Source: Rhodocyclaceae bacterium (GTDB taxonomy: Bacteria; Pseudomonadota; Gammaproteobacteria; Burkholderiales; Rhodocyclaceae). From it: 64,000 bases of DNA. The translations under genes were made by a program, and so were the position numbers. Location of the stretch: positions 476,044 to 540,043 of the forward strand of contig VMSX01000030.1 of NCBI GenBank assembly GCA_013791905.1. Direction: 5' to 3'. Positions 37,412 through 46,173 of the stretch are shown piece after piece. Position 1 is the first letter of the stretch; every line of letters starts with the position of its first letter. Under the pieces are notes generated by a model. That model searched no databases. It saw nothing but the letters and a program-made list of their open reading frames with translations, and had not been told where the DNA came from.

Positions 37412-37710
37412 GCTTTGGCCAGCGGCACGACGGCTTCGAGTCCGTCGGCCCCGATGAGCTGCGCGGCTTCGCGCGCGGTGTAGGCCACGCCGGCGACCAT
37501 GATTGCGTCGCCGCGCTTGATGTTGGGAAATGTCGCCAGCGGGTATTGCAGGCTGTAGTCGGTGACGATCTGCTCGCCGCCGAGGATCACGGCGCCCGGC
37601 ATGTCGAGAATGGCCAGGCCGGTGACCGGCGCGCCACCAGCGGCCGGCGTCAGTGTGGCCGTCTGGCCGAAGTCAGAATAAAAGAGGGCGATGTCGGCAG
37701 CGAAATCCAT
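37408..37710 (-). CDS. Head-tail joining protein (FII-like)
   Basis: 100 residues; MDFAADIALFYSDFGQTAT at the start and RGDAIMVAGVAYTAREAAQL near the end fit the short head-tail connector family. The start is 24 nt downstream of a 27-bp dyad element that recurs before two other structural genes. Confidence 0.65.
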   Translation of the reverse strand: MDFAADIALFYSDFGQTATLTPAAGGAPVTGLAILDMPGAVILGGEQIVTDYSLQYPLATFPNIKRGDAIMVAGVAYTAREAAQLIGADGLEAVVPLAKA

Positions 37711-37734
37711 GCACCGCAGTTTCGCGGCAGGGCG

Positions 37735-37761
37735 GCGACATGACTACCGGAAGAATGTCGC
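37735..37761 (-). repeat. 27-bp dyad element, copy 1
   Basis: Arms GCGACAT and ATGTCGC flank 13 bp containing TACCGGAAGA. Lies between the repetitive Ala/Ser protein gene and the head-tail connector, 24 nt before the latter's ATG. Copy 3 at 45882 matches it and ten flanking bases exactly. Confidence 0.85.
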
Positions 37762-37762
37762 G

Positions 37763-38545
37763 TCAGCGGCGCGTCTCTATCGAGTGGCGGCGACCGGGAA
37801 TATAGCCGCGATGCTTGAGTCTTGACGCCGTTGACCTGACGAAGCGCAGCATGTCGGTGCCATGATTAAGCAGTGCGCTGCCGCCAGACAATTGCGCGCC
37901 AGCCTGCGCCAACGCAGCGGCATCGGCGTCGAGCAGGATTTGCGTGGTGAGACTGCCTGATGAAATAGCGCTGGATAGCGCCTGCGCGGTGAGGCTGATG
38001 GTTACGGTCAGCGTGCCGATGGCGTAGGCGGTGGCTACCGCTGCGCCGGAGAGGTCGATGCTGCCGGAGAATAGCGCGCCATTGGCGGCGGCTTGCGCGA
38101 TGGCCGCACCGGATAGTTTGATTTGCGTCGACAAGGCCGCGCTGGCGCTGGCGCTGGCCTGCGCATTGCCTTCAAGGCCGCCGCTGGATGTGGTGAGCGC
38201 GGCGGCAGCGCCTGCCTGCGCACTGGCCGCGCCGAGCATCTGAATGGCGGTTATCAGCGCTCCATCGGAAGCGGCTTGCGCTACAGCGGCGGCAGTCATA
38301 GTGATGCCGGTGGCCAGCAGCGCGCTCGATACTGCCTGTGCGATGGCGCTGCCGGAGAGGACGATCTGCGCGGTGAGGCTGCCGCTGGCGGTACTGGTTG
38401 AGACTGATGAGCCTGCGAGTGGGATGGCGGTGGTCAGTGATCCGGTGGCAGATGCAACGCCAAACGCAGCGGCTTCAAGTATGGCACCACTACCACCCCC
38501 CGTCGCCTGCGTATCAAACTCAACCCATGTCAGCCGGATCGCCAT
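37763..38545 (-). CDS. Ala/Ser/Thr-rich repetitive virion protein candidate
   Basis: 260 residues. From about residue 22 to 215 it is built of roughly ten imperfect repeats of 20-22 residues around the words LSGAAIAQA and SGSLTTQI, with almost no charge, and then a basic tail (LKHRGYIPGRRHSIETRR). Regular spacing of small residues suggests a beta-solenoid or extended fibre. Placed among head genes, so a decoration or fibre protein is likely; function not known. Confidence 0.65.
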   Translation of the reverse strand: MAIRLTWVEFDTQATGGGSGAILEAAAFGVASATGSLTTAIPLAGSSVSTSTASGSLTAQIVLSGSAIAQAVSSALLATGITMTAAAVAQAASDGALITAIQMLGAASAQAGAAAALTTSSGGLEGNAQASASASAALSTQIKLSGAAIAQAAANGALFSGSIDLSGAAVATAYAIGTLTVTISLTAQALSSAISSGSLTTQILLDADAAALAQAGAQLSGGSALLNHGTDMLRFVRSTASRLKHRGYIPGRRHSIETRR

Positions 38546-39687
38546 TACGTGCTTGCCACTTCAACGGCCAACTTACTGTAATCGGTGATGTTCGCCGCTT
38601 CGCCGCTGCTCAGTGCAATGGTGCCGCCATAGCCCGCACCGATTTCACCGGCTGTCTTGGTCTGCGTGGCGATCAGCTTAGGCGCGTCGAAGTAGCTGAT
38701 GCGCTGGCGGGGCTTGAAGATTTGCCATGGGTTGTCGGACAGGGATGCTATCTCTGCACCTGATAGTTCTCTATCCCAGACTAACGCGATTAATGCACTA
38801 TCTTTCCATACCTCGGTTATACCACTTGCCGCCATATAAACTAGGTTGCTACCTGTTTGCGACCGCGAAGCCGAAATCGTTTTTGACTCAACTAATCCCC
38901 CCGACCTGTAAAACTTTAGCGATGTTCCATTAATACTCACAGCAACGGACGTTTCTATTCTTGAGGCAATGCTGTATGTGGCTTCTAGGTAATCTGCAAT
39001 CCCAGTCAGTGTAAATACCTGCTTTGTCAGATTACCACTGCCACTTCCGCCAACAGCAGAATATCTCCCATACTTCCAGCTTTTTCCAGCCATAATGATT
39101 CTGGCGTTATCACCGCCATAATAGTCACCAGATGGATCGCCTAACCATATACTGAAACAGGTAAGCGCAGAAGGCGCATCTAATTCAGGACTATTGGCTA
39201 ACGTAGCGTACGCCGTACTGCCATTGCCTTGGTGCATTAACCCAAACCGGCAAGTGGCCTGACTTGGCGCTGCATTCCACACCATCTTCCTCCCTGTAGA
39301 ATCAACAGGGGGAGTTTTTGACCCTGGATTAATTGCTACACGCAACCTCCGCGTCAGCGGATTATTCCAGTCAATCCCCACCGGCACCTGTGGCTGACTT
39401 CTCCAGGGTTGCTTACTCGTCACAATCCCCGGAGCCTGCCCGGTTTCCAGCACACGCACAATCAGGCCACGATCACCATCGCCGGTAGCCCGGTAGCGCA
39501 GAACGTGATCGTTATCGTTGCCGGGATCGGTAGTCGCGCCGAGTTGAACGCGGGCGATCTGTCCGGCTGACGATGCGGAGATGTTGTCCGTGTCGCTGGC
39601 GGTCGTTTCATCGACTTCTGTGTAGAGCGCCGCCCCGGTCGATGACCAGCCGGTAATCAGGTCGGCAGATGGGCGGATGATCGCCAT
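38545..39687 (-). CDS. Possible virion surface protein with a LamG-like middle
   Basis: 380 residues. N-terminal 75 residues look like a phage beta-domain (MAIIRPSADLITGWSSTG; DHVLRYRATGDGDRGL). The central part (about 100-310) has a lectin/LamG-like pattern (STAYATLANSPELDAP, CFSIWLGDPSGDYYGGDN, ALIALVWDRELSGAEI). The C-terminal IGAGYGGTIALSSGEAANITDY is again phage-like. The central DNA (about 38740-39330) is visibly AT-richer than its surroundings, as if swapped in. Confidence 0.6.
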   Translation of the reverse strand: MAIIRPSADLITGWSSTGAALYTEVDETTASDTDNISASSAGQIARVQLGATTDPGNDNDHVLRYRATGDGDRGLIVRVLETGQAPGIVTSKQPWRSQPQVPVGIDWNNPLTRRLRVAINPGSKTPPVDSTGRKMVWNAAPSQATCRFGLMHQGNGSTAYATLANSPELDAPSALTCFSIWLGDPSGDYYGGDNARIIMAGKSWKYGRYSAVGGSGSGNLTKQVFTLTGIADYLEATYSIASRIETSVAVSINGTSLKFYRSGGLVESKTISASRSQTGSNLVYMAASGITEVWKDSALIALVWDRELSGAEIASLSDNPWQIFKPRQRISYFDAPKLIATQTKTAGEIGAGYGGTIALSSGEAANITDYSKLAVEVAST

Positions 39688-39690
39688 GTC

Positions 39691-40146
39691 TTAAGCGGCG
39701 TAATCGTCGGAATAGCGGCGGAACTTCACCGTGTTGCCCGATGCCGCCAGCGCAACACCAGTATTGTTCGACAGGGCCAACTTGAAGTTCCCCGGCGGCA
39801 GGTCAAGTTGCTTGGTCACCAATCTGCGCGCTGTGGTTGCCGCGTCGAGCGGGAATGAATCCACGTAATACTTGCTCATGTACTCGTTGCCGGTCGTGCT
39901 GGTAGAGGCGTCGGGATAGTTCGTGTCGTCGACTTCAGGCACCAGATAGAGCGCACAGAACGCCCCGACAGAGCGCGCAGCAGTGGCGGCAATGACAACT
40001 TCAACCTCCATGTACGGCCAGCGTTTGCCGGACGTGGTGTTGTCTATCTCAGCGGATACGGCACAAATCGACCCGTTGGCGAGGGAGTTAAGTTCCGTGC
40101 TGAGTGCTGTGGCAATCGTATCTTCGGCGGTGTATCTACGTGGCAT
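39691..40146 (-). CDS. Phage structural protein of unknown role
   Basis: 151 residues beginning MPRRYTAEDTIATALSTELNS. Beta-rich centre (GKRWPYMEVEVVIAATAA; GAFCALYLVPEVDD) and a C-terminal KLALSNNTGVALAASGNTVKF that looks like a jelly-roll edge. Sits 3 bp from both neighbours in the head-decoration cluster. Function unknown. Confidence 0.6.
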   Translation of the reverse strand: MPRRYTAEDTIATALSTELNSLANGSICAVSAEIDNTTSGKRWPYMEVEVVIAATAARSVGAFCALYLVPEVDDTNYPDASTSTTGNEYMSKYYVDSFPLDAATTARRLVTKQLDLPPGNFKLALSNNTGVALAASGNTVKFRRYSDDYAA

Positions 40147-40149
40147 GGC

Positions 40150-40560
40150 TTATCCCCTCAGTGCTTTGGCAACGTCGGCGTTGCTGATGAATTGCCCGAA
40201 CGCAGGCACCTGTACCTGCGCCACGGCCTTGAGTTTGTCGGCGTTGGCTTGCGTCAGCGCCCCGGCTGTCACCATTCCGTCGAGCGTGCCGCGCACCAGG
40301 GCAGAGTCGAGGCGCAAGCGGCCTTGCTCAAGTAATGGCTTGACATGGCGGAAGTCTGGAGTGGCGTAGAGCACGTCCAGCAGTCCGTTGCCGGCAGCAA
40401 GGCCGATGGCTTCCAGTATCGTGCCGACACCGATTTCAGTGGGCTTGTATCCGGTCACGGTGTCAGAATTCATCGCCTGGGCGATGGGTTCGTCAGCACC
40501 GGCAGCGGCTTCAGCCGGGTAGTTGGCGAGGATGTAGGTTTTTAGGGCGGCGTAGTCCAT
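40150..40560 (-). CDS. Phage protein of unknown function
   Basis: 136 residues from the ATG at 40560 (MDYAALKTYILANYPAEA). All-helical; the pattern of helices (LRLDSALVRGTLDGMVTAGALTQ, ADKLKAVAQVQVPAFG) recalls short phage proteins encoded beside capsid decorations. No firm family. Confidence 0.6.
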   Translation of the reverse strand: MDYAALKTYILANYPAEAAAGADEPIAQAMNSDTVTGYKPTEIGVGTILEAIGLAAGNGLLDVLYATPDFRHVKPLLEQGRLRLDSALVRGTLDGMVTAGALTQANADKLKAVAQVQVPAFGQFISNADVAKALRG

Positions 40561-40562
40561 GA

Positions 40563-41063
40563 TCAGTTGTCGATCTGGATGGTCGCAGCACCCGCGGCGA
40601 AACTCGGTGCGGCATCGCCGCTGTTGATGGTCTTGTTGATGGTGAGCGCGGAATAAATCCACAGGTTGCCGCCAGACGCGGCGTCGAGGACGCCCCAGCA
40701 GACTACGGTGCCCCAGTTGGCTGTGGGCGCCGGGAAGGTGATCGTGCCGTTGTTGCTGGTGGTGCCGCTGGTGCCGCTTGATGCTGTGGTGCTGGCTGCG
40801 GCTTGCGTGCCAGCCCAGTTGGCCAGGCTTGACGTGACCGCTACGCGGGCATAGCTGCCGCCAGTGACTTCAGTGCCAGCCGTTGAGTCGGTCGGACAGA
40901 CGGTATAGAGGGCGACGTAGCCGGTGGCGGGTGCGCCAATCGCTTGGCCGCGCAATACTGCGTCGACCAGCTTGTTTTCTGCGAAGTCGGTGAGCGCGCC
41001 GGCGTGCGCGAAGTTGGCGACGGCGAGCAGCAGGCTGGCGAGGATGAGGCGGATGGACTTCAT
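40563..41063 (-). CDS. Phage virion-like protein with an N-terminal signal peptide
   Basis: 166 residues from the ATG at 41063. Residues 1-21 form a textbook Sec signal peptide (MKSIRLILASLLLAVANFAHA). The rest (GALTDFAENKLVDAVLRGQ, VALYTVCPTD) matches the type of small phage tail-fibre/decoration proteins that normally lack any signal. Such proteins assemble in the cytoplasm, so the signal is odd; the protein may act in the envelope or be a modified moron. Confidence 0.65.
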   Translation of the reverse strand: MKSIRLILASLLLAVANFAHAGALTDFAENKLVDAVLRGQAIGAPATGYVALYTVCPTDSTAGTEVTGGSYARVAVTSSLANWAGTQAAASTTASSGTSGTTSNNGTITFPAPTANWGTVVCWGVLDAASGGNLWIYSALTINKTINSGDAAPSFAAGAATIQIDN

Positions 41064-41136
41064 GGCGTTTCTCCTAAGGTTCATGTGAAAACGGCCCGGC
41101 GCATGCCAGGCCGCTTTGTGGTCGTGCTGGCATGAT

Positions 41137-41394
41137 TCAGGCCGGTTTGTCGGTTTCCCTGGCAGCGGCTTTCGCCATGCCTTCGGCGGCCCTGAGCATT
41201 TCGCGGCTGGCGGTGTTGCGGCCGCCCTTGTCGAAGTCGTCTTCGCGCTTGATGTAGAGCGCTCGGTTGGCGGCCACCAGATCGGCGGCGATGTCCTTCG
41301 GCACGTCCGGCATGTCGCCGACGCTTTGATGCTGCCCGCCGCGGTCGTCGCGCAGATCGACAAGGCAGGCTTCGGTGATGAGTAGTTTTGGCAT
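41137..41394 (-). CDS. Small phage head-region protein
   Basis: 85 residues starting MPKLLITEACLVDLRDDRGG, acidic then basic and Ala-rich (REMLRAAEGMAKAAARE). Directly downstream of the capsid gene where head completion or decoration genes are common. Function unknown. Confidence 0.6.
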   Translation of the reverse strand: MPKLLITEACLVDLRDDRGGQHQSVGDMPDVPKDIAADLVAANRALYIKREDDFDKGGRNTASREMLRAAEGMAKAAARETDKPA

Positions 41395-41459
41395 GTCTGT
41401 TTCCTTTGGTGTTCTGGCGGCGCCCGGCGGTGCTTTGCCGGGCGGGTCAGGTGGCGTTA

Positions 41460-43562
41460 TCAGGCGGTCAGGACGTCTTTCATGGCGGCGAAGCTGGCCA
41501 CACGGCGCACGGCGATATCGACGTCTTGCAGGGCAACGACGCGCTTGGTGCCGGCTGTCGCGCCGCTGTAGGGGTCGAGGATCATGTCGAGGCCGCCCCA
41601 CATACCGATGAGCAGGTCGGCCCAGTTGCCGTAGGCGATGGCCGAGCAGACGCCGGTGCTGGTGCCTTTGTCGAGGGTGGATGGCATGCTGTTGGTAACG
41701 ACGGCGTCGTAGCCGAGCACGTCGCCGATGCCGCGTTCGCTGCCGCTGGTCCAGACTGCCTTGCCGTTGGTGCTGGCGAATTCCTGCGTTTTACGCAGGG
41801 TGCCGCGAACCTTGGCGTTGGTGCAATATGCCATGGAGCCCGCATCGGCGTTGGCGATGGCGACAGCGGATTCGAGGTCGACCATGTGTGCGTAGGTTGG
41901 CGCGAGGCCGTTGGTGCCGCCGGCGACGGAGCCGATGCCGGAGGTGTTAAGCAGGCCAGTGGGCTGGTTGCTTGAACCGCTGCCGTTGAGGGCAGCGAGC
42001 TGCAGGGCCTGGCCGATCTGCATGGCGAGGTCGGCGCGCACAAAGGCTTCGACGTCGACGGAGCTTTGCAGCAGCAGGCGGCGGGAATAGTCTGTCCAGG
42101 CGCCGACGGTCTTGGGTGTCAGTGTGACCTGGCCGACGGTTTGCTGCGATTCGGTCACCGCGCCGTTTTCAGCGACCCAGTAGGTGGTGGCGGCGCCGGT
42201 TTGATTGGGAATGGCGATGTTGCCGTTTAGATCGCGCAGCCAGGTGATGCCCAACTTGTCGAGCACCATGGCGTTGCGCAGCAGGTTGATGAAGCTGGAG
42301 CCGAGCAGCTCGGTGGCGACGAGGTTGCCACCAGCGCCAGCCGTTCCAGCGACGAGGTCGCGGTACATGACAGACATGTCGGCGCTGCCACGCTGGGCGC
42401 GGGCGATCAGGTTGCTGGCGATGGCTTTTGCCATGCCGTCGTTGAGCGCGATGCCGCGTGTCAGCACGTCGATGGGGATGGTGATGGCGGCTTCGCGGGT
42501 CTTGTCGCGGCTGTCGCCGCGCTTGTCTTGCGCGGCGCGCGAGCATTCCATTTCAAACGGGGCATGCTTGGCGGCGTGCAGCGGGTCGGCAGCGGCCAGC
42601 AGGGCGCGGCAGAAGCTGAACTGCTCGACGTCTTTTTTGCTCATGCCGATCTCGGGCGATTCGGCGGGACGCAGCGCGCCATTATCAACCAGCTTGTCGA
42701 GGGCAAACTTGCGGAATGCGTCGGTGCTGGCGCCGGATTCGATGGCTTTGTCGGCATCGCCTTCGAGCTTGAACTGGCGGCCAATGGCCTGAATTTCCCG
42801 CATGCGGTCGCGTTCGGCGAGCAGCGGATCGGGACCGCTGGTGGCGGCGCGGGTGGCGGTTTGGGGTTCTGCCGCCGGAGGATTGGTGACTGCTTGATTC
42901 ATGGAGTGTTCTCCTTGGGTTGTTTGCCCGGCGGGCGTGAGGTCCACCACGCGATAACGCGGGGCAGAGGCTTCTGTTTGCTGATCTGCGGCGCGGCCTA
43001 GGCCAACGGTGGCGTCGGCGGGGATGTCGACCAGCGAGATTTCAAAGGGCGTCCAGTTGCTGACGCGATATTCGTCCGGCTCGCCTTTGCTGGGCGCGGC
43101 CTTGGTGAGCATGCGTTCGTTGATCTGGTAGCCGATGGAGACGTTGCGCACCAGGCCGTCGGCGATGTCTTGCCGCAGGTCGGCCAGCGCGTCGCGGCGG
43201 CTGATGACGATATCGGCGCGCAGCTGATCGCCTTCGATCCAGGCACGCTCGACGGCGCCGATGCTGGCGAGCGGCGTATTGCCGACGGCCATGTGGCGGT
43301 CATGGTTGGCAAGCACCGGGGCGCCGCCGTTGAGGCGGTCGAGCTCGATTTCGCCGGATTTGTGGCCGAGCACTTCAACCCACGGATCATCGAACCAACT
43401 TTGCCGCAGGTATGGCGTCTCGGATGAAACGGACAATTGCAGCCGCAGGCGGCCGTCGCTGGCCTGGTCTGGCGCGGCCTCGCGGATTACGAGGGTGGCG
43501 GGCAGGCTGCGGTGCAGGGTGCCGTCGATGCGGCTCTTACTGCCAAGGGCGTGTTTTGTCAT
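41460..43562 (-). CDS. Fused HK97-type prohead protease and major capsid protein
   Basis: 700 residues. About 1-190 is an S78 prohead protease with H87 (LANHDRHMAVG) and S142 (VRNVSIGYQIN) as catalytic residues. A flexible Pro/Thr/Ala linker with an internal ATG (MNQAVTNPP, near 220) leads to the HK97-fold capsid domain (about 410-700; GAGGNLVATELL, AAIAYGNWADLLIGMWGG). Between them lies the scaffold-like delta region. Start ATG 43562 is chosen because its spacing from the dyad element equals that of two other genes. Fusion implies self-cleavage during head maturation. Confidence 0.92.
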   Translation of the reverse strand: MTKHALGSKSRIDGTLHRSLPATLVIREAAPDQASDGRLRLQLSVSSETPYLRQSWFDDPWVEVLGHKSGEIELDRLNGGAPVLANHDRHMAVGNTPLASIGAVERAWIEGDQLRADIVISRRDALADLRQDIADGLVRNVSIGYQINERMLTKAAPSKGEPDEYRVSNWTPFEISLVDIPADATVGLGRAADQQTEASAPRYRVVDLTPAGQTTQGEHSMNQAVTNPPAAEPQTATRAATSGPDPLLAERDRMREIQAIGRQFKLEGDADKAIESGASTDAFRKFALDKLVDNGALRPAESPEIGMSKKDVEQFSFCRALLAAADPLHAAKHAPFEMECSRAAQDKRGDSRDKTREAAITIPIDVLTRGIALNDGMAKAIASNLIARAQRGSADMSVMYRDLVAGTAGAGGNLVATELLGSSFINLLRNAMVLDKLGITWLRDLNGNIAIPNQTGAATTYWVAENGAVTESQQTVGQVTLTPKTVGAWTDYSRRLLLQSSVDVEAFVRADLAMQIGQALQLAALNGSGSSNQPTGLLNTSGIGSVAGGTNGLAPTYAHMVDLESAVAIANADAGSMAYCTNAKVRGTLRKTQEFASTNGKAVWTSGSERGIGDVLGYDAVVTNSMPSTLDKGTSTGVCSAIAYGNWADLLIGMWGGLDMILDPYSGATAGTKRVVALQDVDIAVRRVASFAAMKDVLTA

Positions 43563-43566
43563 GGCG

Positions 43567-45309
43567 TCAGTCTCCATTTGAAGGCGCGACATAACTACCG
43601 GAAGAATGTCGCCGCATTGGGTGGGCATGCTCACGCACGGCGACGAGCGGCGCGCGGCGGATGGTTTTGTTGGCTGTTTTCGGGTCGACCTCTTCGTCTT
43701 GATCGGCCGGGTCTGTGGTGTCTCCGGCGTCGTCTCCGGCGTCGTCTTCGGCCGGCACGTCCTGCGGCGCGGCGGCGTCGATCAGCCCGAAGATTTCTTC
43801 TTCGGCGTCGATTTCGGCGAATACTTCGTCGGGGTCTTCGCCGCGCTCGAGGATCAGGCGGCGGCGGCTGGTGAGCTTTAAGCGCAGGTTGGTTTCGTTG
43901 GCGTTGGCTTCTTTGACGGGGTCGATGCCGGCCCAGCGACGCGGCTGCCAACTGACGGCGGCGAGGTAGTTGGCAACGCGAGACATATCCAGCCCCGGCG
44001 TGGCCAGCACGATGCCGGGCAGCGCGGCGGTGATTATTTCGTCATGCAGCCAGGCGCGCAGCATGCCCTGCATGGCTTTGAAGTGTTCGCGCTCGCTGAC
44101 GATGCCAACGCGGGCGCTTGAATAATTGACGGATTCGAGGTCGTTGCCGAGGCTGACGTAGCTCATGCCGCGCGCGGCAGACCAGCCGCGCAGCTGCTGC
44201 TTGACGTAGCTGCCCGATTCGATGGTCGGCCATTTGGATTCGTAGGGCCGGAAGTCGTAGCCGACCGGCAGGGTGTCGTATTGCCCCGGCAGCGTGGTGG
44301 CGTATTTTTCGGCGGCGGCGGTGATGGCCTGCACTTCGTCCGTCGTGAGCACCTTGCCGGATGCCTTGGCGCTTTCGAGCACGCCGGAAATGATGGTGTC
44401 GGCGAAGCCGCGCGGGGCTTCGCCGTCCGGGCTGACAAAGAACCCCTGGCGCTTGGCCGCGTTGCTGCTGGCGACGGCGGCGGATTCTTCGAAGTCGTGC
44501 AACATCCAGAGCCGGCGGGCGCCGCCGGAGAGTTCCGGGTAGCCGCGCAACTGGCCGACTTCATGGCGAATGAAGCGATGGCGGATCTGCGTGGCTGGCA
44601 CGCGGATGTGGCGGCCGACGCTAACGAGTTCTGACGGGGCATCGCCGGTTTTATTCATCAGCAGCCAGTAGGCGACCGGGGCGCCGTCGTCGGTGATTTC
44701 GACGCCCATGCGCACGCGTCGGCCTTGCCACTCGCGGTGCAGGCTGACATCGAGCAGCGATGGGTCGAGCATTTGAATCTGGAACTTGAACTGGCCGGCG
44801 AGCGGGCGCATGCGATAGAGCAGTTCGCCATCGACGATCATGCTTTTCAGTGCGAGCGATTCGACTTCGCGCCAGGACAGGCCGGATACGTCGGCTGCAC
44901 TGGACCAGCGCGTGAAGCCGGCTTCGATGCGGTTGTTGTTTGTGGTGTCTGGCGTGCCGTCTCGATGTTTCAGGCGCATCTGCAGGCGCATGCCGGATTC
45001 GCCGAGCACCTGGTCGTCCAGCTGCAGCAGGTAGCCGATGGCCCATTCGTTGTTGCGCGCCATGCCGCGCGCGCGGGCTCGCAGGGTGGGTAGTTGCCGG
45101 GCGAGGTCGTCGTTGATCGGCGCGGCGTTGGTGGGCCATGAATCGGTCCATGCGGGTGTTTCGGCGGCTTCGAAGCTGCGGCGGGCGGTGCGTATTTCGG
45201 CGAGGAAGTGCTGCTGCGCCTGCGCGGCGGCGCCGCTGACGGCCTGGTCGAGCCAGGCGGCACGCTCGGCGGACGTCTCACGCTTGAATAGCTTGTCGAG
45301 GAAGCCCAT
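43567..45309 (-). CDS. Portal protein, lambda gpB family
   Basis: 580 residues from the ATG at 45309 (MGFLDKLFKRETSAER). Portal landmarks: ARARGMARNNEWAIGYLLQLDDQVLG, the AYWLLM strand set, FIRHEVGQLRGYPEL and AARGMSYVSLGNDLESVNYSSARVG. Forms the dodecameric DNA gate. The last codons run through dyad element copy 2, so that regulatory-looking sequence encodes part of the C-terminus. Confidence 0.92.
   Translation of the reverse strand: MGFLDKLFKRETSAERAAWLDQAVSGAAAQAQQHFLAEIRTARRSFEAAETPAWTDSWPTNAAPINDDLARQLPTLRARARGMARNNEWAIGYLLQLDDQVLGESGMRLQMRLKHRDGTPDTTNNNRIEAGFTRWSSAADVSGLSWREVESLALKSMIVDGELLYRMRPLAGQFKFQIQMLDPSLLDVSLHREWQGRRVRMGVEITDDGAPVAYWLLMNKTGDAPSELVSVGRHIRVPATQIRHRFIRHEVGQLRGYPELSGGARRLWMLHDFEESAAVASSNAAKRQGFFVSPDGEAPRGFADTIISGVLESAKASGKVLTTDEVQAITAAAEKYATTLPGQYDTLPVGYDFRPYESKWPTIESGSYVKQQLRGWSAARGMSYVSLGNDLESVNYSSARVGIVSEREHFKAMQGMLRAWLHDEIITAALPGIVLATPGLDMSRVANYLAAVSWQPRRWAGIDPVKEANANETNLRLKLTSRRRLILERGEDPDEVFAEIDAEEEIFGLIDAAAPQDVPAEDDAGDDAGDTTDPADQDEEVDPKTANKTIRRAPLVAVREHAHPMRRHSSGSYVAPSNGD
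43586..43612 (-). repeat. 27-bp dyad element, copy 2
   Basis: Same arms and core as copies 1 and 3 with one substitution in the interior. Lies inside the last codons of the portal gene, 23 nt before the capsid ATG. Confidence 0.8.
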
Positions 45310-45311
45310 GG

Positions 45312-45857
45312 TCAAAACCTCACATGCACGCGGCCGGGCGTGCCGCCATGCAGCAGCGCGGCGAGCGCGCGTTCGTTGGCGACTTCGCGCTTGTAGTGCG
45401 CAATGAGGTCGGTGATTTCTGTGGCGGTGCGGAATTTCATGCGCCGCCCGGCGATGTCGTATTCGGCGACATGCACCTTGCCGCCAGCGACATAGGCGGC
45501 CAGCGCGGCTTCGGCATCGGCCAGCCCCTTGACGGCCTGGCTGCGGCCGTCGAAGGTTTCGGCGGCCTGCAGGTTGGGCAGGATGGCGACGGCCTGCTGG
45601 TCGAGCGTGACGCGCTCCGCGCCCTTCTCTACCCACGACAGCAGTGTTGCGGCCCCGGCCGTCCAGTCGGTGGTGGCACTGGCGGCCAGGCTGACGGCAT
45701 GAAGGTCGCCTGCGGCAGCGGTGCTGATGGCAACCGCGGCGCCGCCGGCCCAGAGCATTCGATATTTGAGCGCCCAGCCGGCGCTGGCTGGGTAGGCCGG
45801 CAGATCAGCCTCCCAGGAAACCGAGTCCCCGGCGCGAAACGTGGTGGGTGCAGTCAT
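45312..45857 (-). CDS. Head-tail joining protein with a gpW-like C-terminus
   Basis: 181 residues. The first 110 form a beta-rich domain (GDSVSWEADLPAYPASAGW); the last 60 (YDIAGRRMKFRTATEITDLIAHYKREVANE) resemble lambda gpW, which sits at the same genome position between terminase and portal. Probably a head completion protein with an extra N-terminal domain. Start is 24 nt downstream of dyad element copy 3. Confidence 0.65.
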   Translation of the reverse strand: MTAPTTFRAGDSVSWEADLPAYPASAGWALKYRMLWAGGAAVAISTAAAGDLHAVSLAASATTDWTAGAATLLSWVEKGAERVTLDQQAVAILPNLQAAETFDGRSQAVKGLADAEAALAAYVAGGKVHVAEYDIAGRRMKFRTATEITDLIAHYKREVANERALAALLHGGTPGRVHVRF

Positions 45858-45881
45858 GGCCGCGATGGTGGCGGCGCGGCG

Positions 45882-45908
45882 GCGACATGACTACCGGAAG
45901 AATGTCGC
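45882..45908 (-). repeat. 27-bp dyad element, copy 3
   Basis: Identical to copy 1, including about ten flanking bases (37 bp in all). Between a small regulatory-looking gene and the gpW-like gene, 24 nt before the latter's ATG. Confidence 0.85.
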
Positions 45909-45909
45909 G

Positions 45910-46173
45910 TCAGCGCAAGCGCTTGAGCCGCTGGGCATGGCGCACGCTGACGCCGAGCTTGGCGGCAAGCGTCTGACTGTCAAGGTCGGCGTCGAGCTGG
46001 GCGAGCAGTTCGAGCCGCGCGCGCTTGCGGCTGACGGCATTGACATATAAGGTGCTGGCGCCGAAGCGCAGTCCGGCCAGCAGGGTAAAGCGGTCCCAAA
46101 CTTCCGGCGGCACGTCGGATATTTCGCGCCGGGCGATGTCGATCAGGTCGCGCAGGTTGTCAGTGTTGGCCAT
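45910..46173 (-). CDS. Small helix-turn-helix phage protein
   Basis: 87 residues. The C-terminal third (SQTLAAKLGVSVRHAQRLKRL) is a clear helix-turn-helix. It is encoded between terminase and the first head gene, overlapping the terminase end by 14 bp. Could be a late-gene regulator; the dyad element right downstream is a conceivable target, but that is speculation. Confidence 0.6.
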   Translation of the reverse strand: MANTDNLRDLIDIARREISDVPPEVWDRFTLLAGLRFGASTLYVNAVSRKRARLELLAQLDADLDSQTLAAKLGVSVRHAQRLKRLR

